NCBI RefSeq assembly: GCF_000720325.1
Contig: NZ_JOJM01000012.1
Span: 88,635 to 152,634 of the forward strand
DNA length: 64,000 nucleotides
From: Streptomyces sp. NRRL B-1347
GTDB taxonomy: Bacteria; Actinomycetota; Actinomycetes; Streptomycetales; Streptomycetaceae
Direction of reading: 5' to 3'
Shown piece after piece: positions 59,703 through 64,000 of this stretch. Positions within the stretch are counted from its first letter, which is position 1; every line of letters starts with the position of its first letter. Both the position numbers and the translations under genes were made by a program. The notes below the pieces were generated by a model. That model was not told the origin of the DNA, ran no database searches, and saw only the letters and a list, made by a program, of their open reading frames with translations.

Positions 59703-60320
59703 ATGCGCATCCCGAGAACCGCCCACACCGCACAGCCGTGGCGGATACACGAGTTCACCCCCGACTTCCGGATCGAGGACGTGTGGTCGTTCCGCGCGCC
59801 CGACGCCGGGCCCGACGACTTCCCCGTGATGGTCGAGGCGCTGAAGACGGCGTACGACACCCGGAAGGAACCCGCCGCGGTCCGGTTCCTGTTCGCGGTG
59901 CGCTGGAAGCTCGGTGCGCTGCTCGGCTGGGACACTCCGCAGGCGGGCTTTGGCGGGCGGGTCGCCTCGCTGCGCGACCGCCTCCCGCTCGACCTGGCCC
60001 GGACCGCGAACGACGCCGTGCCCTGCACCGACCCGTTCTCCGAGGTGTACCAGCTCGACGACGAAGCGGCCCGCGAGCTGGGCAACAAGACCGTCCACAC
60101 CATCATGCACGTAGGCTGGGTGCGGACCGGTGACGGCGCGTACGAACTGCGCATGGCGGCGCTGGTCAAGCCCAACGGCCTGTTCGGACGCGTCTACATG
60201 GCCGCTGTCCTGCCGTTCCGGTACCTCATCGTCTATCCGGCGCTGACCCGCCAGTGGGAACTGGCCTGGCTGGACCACGGCCGCCCGCATCGCCGCGCCG
60301 GAGGCGCCGCGCGCGGATGA
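59703..60320 (+). CDS. DUF2867 protein
   Basis: A 205-aa protein; GAAGGAAAG lies before ATG 59703. Landmarks: RIEDVWSFRAPDAGPDDFPV near the start, FLFAVRWKLGALLGWDTP, SEVYQLDDEAARELGNKTVH and HVGWVRTGDGAYELRMAALV, ending with LPFRYLIVYPALTRQWELAW, the usual membrane-proximal end of DUF2867 proteins. Function unknown. Regulated by the adjacent TetR protein judging from the shared operator. Confidence 0.87.
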   Translation: MRIPRTAHTAQPWRIHEFTPDFRIEDVWSFRAPDAGPDDFPVMVEALKTAYDTRKEPAAVRFLFAVRWKLGALLGWDTPQAGFGGRVASLRDRLPLDLARTANDAVPCTDPFSEVYQLDDEAARELGNKTVHTIMHVGWVRTGDGAYELRMAALVKPNGLFGRVYMAAVLPFRYLIVYPALTRQWELAWLDHGRPHRRAGGAARG

Positions 60321-60360
60321 GCCGCCCACGCCGGTTGAACCGTCGCGGCCGGGAGCGGGC

Positions 60361-61899
60361 TCAGGCCCGGTGCCGCTCCAGGACCGTGGCCACGGTGTCC
60401 GCGTCCGCCGCCCGCTTGTCCTCGCGGTACCGGACGACCCGGGCGAAGCGGAGCGTGACGCCCGCCGGGTACCGCGAGGACTTCTGCAGACCGTCGTAGG
60501 CGATCTCCACCACGAGCTCGGGGCGCACGGTCACGACGAAACCGTCGTCGCCGACGGCCAGTTCGCGCAGGCGGGCGGTCTGCCAGGTGAGCATCGCGTC
60601 CGTCATGCCCTTGAAGGTCTTGCCGAGCATGGCGAAGGTGCCGTCGGGGCGGCGGGCGCCCAGATGGAGGTTGGAGAGCTTGCCGGTGCGCCGCCCGTGG
60701 CCCCACTCGGCGGCCAGGACCACCAGGTCGAGGGTGTGCACGGGCTTGACCTTCAGCCAGGACGCGCCACGGCGGCCCGCGCTGTAGGGGGCGTCGAGGC
60801 CCTTGAGGACGACGCCCTCGTGGCCGCGCGCGAGGGTCGCGGCGAAGAAGTCGTCGGCGGCGCGGCGGGCCGCCTCGTCGGCGGGGTCCCCGACGATCAG
60901 GCGGCGCACCCGCATCGGCTCCGGCACGAGCCGCGCGAGCACCGCGTGCCGCTCGCGCAGCGGCAGTTCGAGGAGGTCCCGGCCGTCGACGGACAGCGCG
61001 TCGAAGAAGACGGGGGACAGGGGCAGCTCGGCCGCCGCGGCGGCCACGTCGAGACGGGAGCCGACGCGCCCGGCGATCTCCTGGAAGGTCCGGGGCCGCC
61101 CGGCCGCGTCGAGCGCGATCACCTCGCCGTCGAGAATGAACTGCGCGCCCGCCAATGCACCTGCCAGGGAGGACAGTTCCGGCAGCCGGTCCGTGATGTT
61201 GTCCAGGGTGCGCGTGTAGACGCGTACGTCGTCGGCGTCGCGGTGCACCTGGACGCGGATGCCGTCCAGCTTCTCCTCGACCGCGCAGGGCCCGAGCTTG
61301 TCGATCCCCTCGCCGACGGTCGGTGCGCTGTGGGCGAGCATGGGCTGGACGGGGCTGCCCACGGTCAGCCGGAAGCCGGTGACGGCGTCCGGCCCCTGCT
61401 CCAGGAGCGCCCGTGCCACCGGTGTGAGGCCGCCCGCCAGCATCACGGCCCGCCGCACCTCCGGCGCGGGGGCCCCAGTGGCCCGCGCGAGCCCCTCCGC
61501 GGCCACCGCGTCGAGCGCGCCCTGGCGCACCTCGCCGGTCAGGAGTCCGAACAGGAACCGCTGCTCGTCGGCCGTGGCCGCGCCCAGCAACTCCTGGACG
61601 AGCCGCCGCCGTTCCGCCTGCGCTCCGGCGCCCGCGACCGCGGCGAGCGCGGTGAGCGCCGCGTCCACGTCCGCCACCGTCAGCGTCGGCTCCTGCGCCG
61701 GGGCGACGGGCTCCTTGAGCGCGTTCCAGCCCACCCCGATCCGCCCCTGCGGCAGCCGTCCCGACAGATACGGGATGACCAGGGGGACGTCGGCGGGCCC
61801 GGCGGCCTGGAACAGCTCGGACAGCAGGGCGACCTTCCGCGACCGCGCCGCCGTCGCCGCCACCTCCTTGGACACCTCCGCGACCCTGGCGAACAACAT
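60361..61899 (-). CDS. ATP-dependent DNA ligase
   Basis: A 512-aa ligase. Adenylation motif I is EEKLDGIRVQ with Lys210 as the AMP-attached residue; motif III FILDGEVIALD, motif IIIa SPVFFDALSVDGRDLL, motif IV HEGVVLKGLDAPYSAGRRG and motif V WLKVKPVHTLDLVVLAAEWG follow. The N-terminal ~190 residues are the helical DNA-binding domain of LigB/eukaryote-like ligases (LPQGRIGVGWNALK). It seals nicks using ATP, alongside the essential NAD-dependent LigA. ATG 61899 was chosen as the first Met of the conserved block. Monocistronic. Confidence 0.95.
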   Translation of the reverse strand: MLFARVAEVSKEVAATAARSRKVALLSELFQAAGPADVPLVIPYLSGRLPQGRIGVGWNALKEPVAPAQEPTLTVADVDAALTALAAVAGAGAQAERRRLVQELLGAATADEQRFLFGLLTGEVRQGALDAVAAEGLARATGAPAPEVRRAVMLAGGLTPVARALLEQGPDAVTGFRLTVGSPVQPMLAHSAPTVGEGIDKLGPCAVEEKLDGIRVQVHRDADDVRVYTRTLDNITDRLPELSSLAGALAGAQFILDGEVIALDAAGRPRTFQEIAGRVGSRLDVAAAAAELPLSPVFFDALSVDGRDLLELPLRERHAVLARLVPEPMRVRRLIVGDPADEAARRAADDFFAATLARGHEGVVLKGLDAPYSAGRRGASWLKVKPVHTLDLVVLAAEWGHGRRTGKLSNLHLGARRPDGTFAMLGKTFKGMTDAMLTWQTARLRELAVGDDGFVVTVRPELVVEIAYDGLQKSSRYPAGVTLRFARVVRYREDKRAADADTVATVLERHRA

Positions 61900-61976
61900 G
61901 CCGCCATCCTGCAACGCGGGGCCCGATCCCGCACGGCGGGCCGTACGGCTCCTCGGCCTGGACCCGGACGTTCCGC

Positions 61977-63329
61977 TCAGTGCTCGACGATGCCGCGCAC
62001 CACGCCCAGGTCGACCAAGTCCTGCGGGCGGAGGCGGAGTTCGTCGGCGAGGCCGGGGGCGTCCGCGCGCGGGCGCTTGAGGATGGCGGCCGCCGCCTCG
62101 GGGGCGATCACCGAGAAGTAGCTGTCCGGCGCCGCCCAGGTGCGGCCGGGAGCGGCGAGGGCGAGCGCGCCGCCGGAGCCGCCCTCGCCGATGACCAGGC
62201 TGGTGACGGGGGTGCGCGCGGCCGCCACCGCCGCGAAGACGTCCGCGATCGCGGCGCCCGCCCCCGCGCGCTCGGCCGCGGCGTCGTTCGCGGCCCCCGG
62301 CGTGTCGATCAAGGTGAGCACGGGGACGGCGAGCCGGTCGGCGAGACGGATGAGCCGGGCCGCGGTGCGGTACCCGGCGGGGCGCGTCGCGGTGCCGCAC
62401 TGCGCCACGTACGCGACCGCCCGGCCGTCCCGGAGCCCGAACCCGCACAGCAGGCCCGCGTCCGTGCCCCCGCACCGGTCCCCGCTGATCTCCTCCCGCG
62501 AGGAGAAGTACGCGTCGAGGTAGGCCGCCGCACGCGGGCGCTCGGGGGCGCGGGCCCGGAGCACCGCCTCCCAGCCCGTGCCGGGCGCCCGGGCGTCCCC
62601 GAGCGCGCGCGGCGGCGCGACGGGTCCCTGCGCGGGCGAGGTGAGCAGCCGCAGCCAGTGCCCGAGTCGCGTGCGCAGCCGCTCCCGCGGTACGACCGCG
62701 TCGACGGCGCCCGCCGCCAGCTGGCCCTCGGCGGTGTACGCCGCCGGGTCCGCGTCCTGCGGGCGGACCCGCGAGCCCGCGAACCCCACCTGCGCCCCGG
62801 GCAGCGCGAGCACGACGTCGGCCCCCGCGCCCAGGGTGGCCCAGCCGCCCCCGGTCGTCGGGTCGCGCAGCACGGCGACCTGCGGCAGCCCTGCCGCGCG
62901 GTTGAGCGCCGACTGGGCCGCCACGCGCTGGAGTTGGGACAGGGCCCGCATGCCCTCCTGCATCCGGCTGCCGCCGGTCGCGACGAGCGAGACGAGCGGC
63001 AGCCGGTGTGCGCGGGCCGCCGCGTACGCCGCCTCCAGACGGTCGCCGGTCCGTTCGCCGAGCGAGCCGCCCAGATAGCGGAACTCGAAGGAGACCAGGA
63101 CGGCGCGCACGCCCTCGACGACGGCCGTGCCGCACACGACGGACTCCGTCTCACCGGTGCGCTCGTACGCCGCGGCGCGTGCGTCGTCGTACCCGGACCA
63201 GGCGAGCGGGCCGTCGGGCCGCGCCGTCCCCGGTGGCTCCGGGAGCTCGGTGAAGTCGGCGGTGACGGCGGAGACGGCTTCGCGCGCGGAGACGCGGTCG
63301 GCGACGCGGTGCGTATGAGGTGAGGACAC
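61977..63329 (-). CDS. Fused acetyl-CoA carboxylase carboxyltransferase (beta-alpha)
   Basis: About 450 aa from GTG 63329, where AGGAG lies eight bases upstream. The first half is AccD-like (VLVSFEFRYLGGSLGERTGD, LVSLVATGGSRMQEGMRALS, ATLGAGADVVLALPGAQVGF) and the second half AccA-like (GYRTAARLIRLADRLAVPVL, LIDTPGAANDAAAERAG, VIGEGGSGGALALA). The N-terminal zinc ribbon of bacterial AccD is absent. It moves CO2 from carboxybiotin to an acyl-CoA. No biotin carboxylase or BCCP gene is adjacent, so the partners are elsewhere. Confidence 0.9.
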   Translation of the reverse strand: MSSPHTHRVADRVSAREAVSAVTADFTELPEPPGTARPDGPLAWSGYDDARAAAYERTGETESVVCGTAVVEGVRAVLVSFEFRYLGGSLGERTGDRLEAAYAAARAHRLPLVSLVATGGSRMQEGMRALSQLQRVAAQSALNRAAGLPQVAVLRDPTTGGGWATLGAGADVVLALPGAQVGFAGSRVRPQDADPAAYTAEGQLAAGAVDAVVPRERLRTRLGHWLRLLTSPAQGPVAPPRALGDARAPGTGWEAVLRARAPERPRAAAYLDAYFSSREEISGDRCGGTDAGLLCGFGLRDGRAVAYVAQCGTATRPAGYRTAARLIRLADRLAVPVLTLIDTPGAANDAAAERAGAGAAIADVFAAVAAARTPVTSLVIGEGGSGGALALAAPGRTWAAPDSYFSVIAPEAAAAILKRPRADAPGLADELRLRPQDLVDLGVVRGIVEH

Positions 63330-63457
63330 GCCTCGTACTCCTACCTTCTCCGTCGCGTTCCGTCGAGGACCGGTCTGTGCGCCCGCGCGCCAATCCGACC
63401 CCGCGCCCGCTCCGAACCCCCTGTGACCAACAGCCCATGCGGAGTAGGGAGTCAGCA

Positions 63458-63691
63458 ATGCACATGCAGCGGAACACCGGCACGCCGGGTCGCAGCCGGG
63501 TCAAGAGGTTCGCCGTCGCCGTGGCCGCCGTCGGAGCCCTCGTGGGCGGCGGGGTCGCCATGGCGGCTCCGGCCGGCGCCGACACGTTCTGCGGAGCGAC
63601 GGGGGACGGCGGCTTCGGGTGCGTGATCGACCAGGGGGACGGGACGTTCAAGATGGTCAACAGCAACGGGGACATCGTCTACAACTGGTGA
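63458..63691 (+). CDS. Tiny secreted protein with one Cys pair
   Basis: A 77-aa exported protein; GGAGTAGGGAG precedes ATG 63458. Signal peptide RFAVAVAAVGALVGGGVAMA, cleavage near APAGA. The mature ~35 residues (DTFCGATGDGGFGCVIDQGD, then GTFKMVNSNGDIVYNW) hold two Cys likely in a disulfide and end in Asn-Trp. No family recognised; could be a small secreted bioactive or structural peptide. Confidence 0.72.
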   Translation: MHMQRNTGTPGRSRVKRFAVAVAAVGALVGGGVAMAAPAGADTFCGATGDGGFGCVIDQGDGTFKMVNSNGDIVYNW

Positions 63692-63724
63692 CGCCACGCG
63701 TCTGACGCCTGGCGCCCGGCCTGA

Positions 63725-63772
63725 GGGCGGGCGGACCACGACCGGCACCCGCCGACGTGCGTCCGCCCGCCC
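63725..63772. terminator. Bidirectional terminator-like hairpin
   Basis: Perfect 12-bp arms (63725-63736 and 63761-63772) with a 24-nt loop, between the tiny secreted protein gene (+) and the Pro/Thr-rich gene end (-). Confidence 0.55.
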
Positions 63773-63790
63773 GTCGCGTTGCCGGTTCCT

Positions 63791-63975
63791 TCAGGAGCGG
63801 TGGCAGATGAAGACGGGGCCGGCCCAGTGGTCGCAGACCGGGCCCGTGGTGGGCGGCGGGTCGACGGGGGTGGGTGTCGGCGTGGGGGTGGGCGTGGGTT
63901 CGGGGGGAAGGGTCGGCTCGACCGGGGTCGGAGTCGGCGTCGGAGTGGGTGTGGGCTCCGGAGGCGGCGTTGGGA
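63791..63975 (-). CDS. C-terminal end of a Pro/Thr-rich protein, 5' end missing
   Basis: The frame open from the contig end to the TGA at 63791 reads a Pro-Thr repeat linker (runs of PTPTPT broken by VEPTLPPEP and VDPPPTTG) and ends CDHWAGPVFICHRS. Such linkers join wall-anchored or secreted domains in streptomycetes; the CxxxxxxxxxC ending could be a disulfide loop. The start lies beyond the contig edge. Product unknown. The true gene sequence stops at 63975 because adapter follows. Confidence 0.6.
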
Positions 63976-64000
63976 CTGTCTCTTATACACATCTCCGAGC
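63976..64000. other. Nextera adapter sequence at the contig end
   Basis: CTGTCTCTTATACACATCT (63976-63994) is the Tn5 mosaic-end transposase adapter used in Nextera libraries and CCGAGC (63995-64000) is the start of its standard continuation. It is not genomic. Reading frames beginning in it give the artefactual N-termini MCIRDS and MYKRQ. Confidence 0.98.

Noticed and set aside
61980..63323. A 447-codon + frame over the carboxyltransferase
   Set aside because: Antisense shadow; the - strand frame has clear AccD and AccA motifs.
63657..63992. Proteins starting MCIRDS or MYKRQ on the - strand
   Set aside because: The start codons lie in Nextera adapter sequence, so these N-termini are artefacts.

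Overview
The window is about 64 kb of very GC-rich DNA with strong G/C bias at third codon positions, GTG starts, leaderless genes and many proteins typical of the genus (NsdA-like TPR regulator, NB-ARC/TPR ATPase, SpoIIE/PP2C phosphatases, ECF41 sigma factor, CGNR protein, snapalysin). It is almost certainly a chromosomal contig from a Streptomyces or close relative. No rRNA, tRNA, CRISPR array, insertion sequence or prophage is visible. The last 25 bases are Nextera adapter, so the right edge is a contig end of a draft assembly.

Layout. 1-850: right part of a small RiPP-like locus (25-codon Cys/Tyr-rich precursor candidate, a terminator-like hairpin, then a PqqD-like recognition protein running off the left end). 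1263-18467: LRR protein, CGNR protein, small B-type lectin, secreted amidase, two serine hydrolases, NB-ARC/TPR ATPase divergent from a membrane SpoIIE phosphatase, a secreted TAP-like hydrolase, an APH-fold kinase divergent from an NsdA-like regulator, and a PAS-SpoIIE phosphatase. 18847-33390: a compact convergent seven-gene block. On the + strand are a TPR-CHAT protease, a metacaspase and a shortened PP2C-like protein. On the - strand are a dynamin-like GTPase, a very large Hsp70-like protein, an unknown proline-rich protein and a protein-kinase-like gene with a one-base frameshift. This is the best candidate here for an undescribed signalling, conflict or cell-death system.

33581-41622: septum-formation-like membrane protein; ABC exporter with its own NarL-type two-component pair; a secreted crystallin-like protein; an ECF41 sigma factor divergent from a carboxymuconolactone-decarboxylase/AhpD gene, with a good ECF41-type promoter in front of the sigma gene; and a solitary hemC. 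41813-50179: SnoaL/NTF2-fold proteins, two DHA2 efflux pumps, a KhtTU-like cation/proton antiporter pair, and a tightly overlapping set of TM protein, sigma-like factor and pentapeptide-tailed protein. 50395-58655: small secreted and lipoprotein genes, a GNAT acetyltransferase, then two small His/Cys proteins, a PLP cysteine-synthase-like enzyme, an MFS exporter and a DUF1015 (SerK-like) protein that resemble part of an O-phosphoserine-using pathway, a small membrane protein and snapalysin. 59024-63975: TetR regulator with a 30-bp palindromic operator divergent from a DUF2867 gene, an ATP-dependent DNA ligase, a fused carboxyltransferase, a tiny secreted protein and the 3' end of a Pro/Thr-rich gene.

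Most gene ends carry perfect GC-rich hairpins, and several intergenic spaces hold short tandem repeats of 13-24 bp. Family assignments come from motifs read by eye; no database search was possible.
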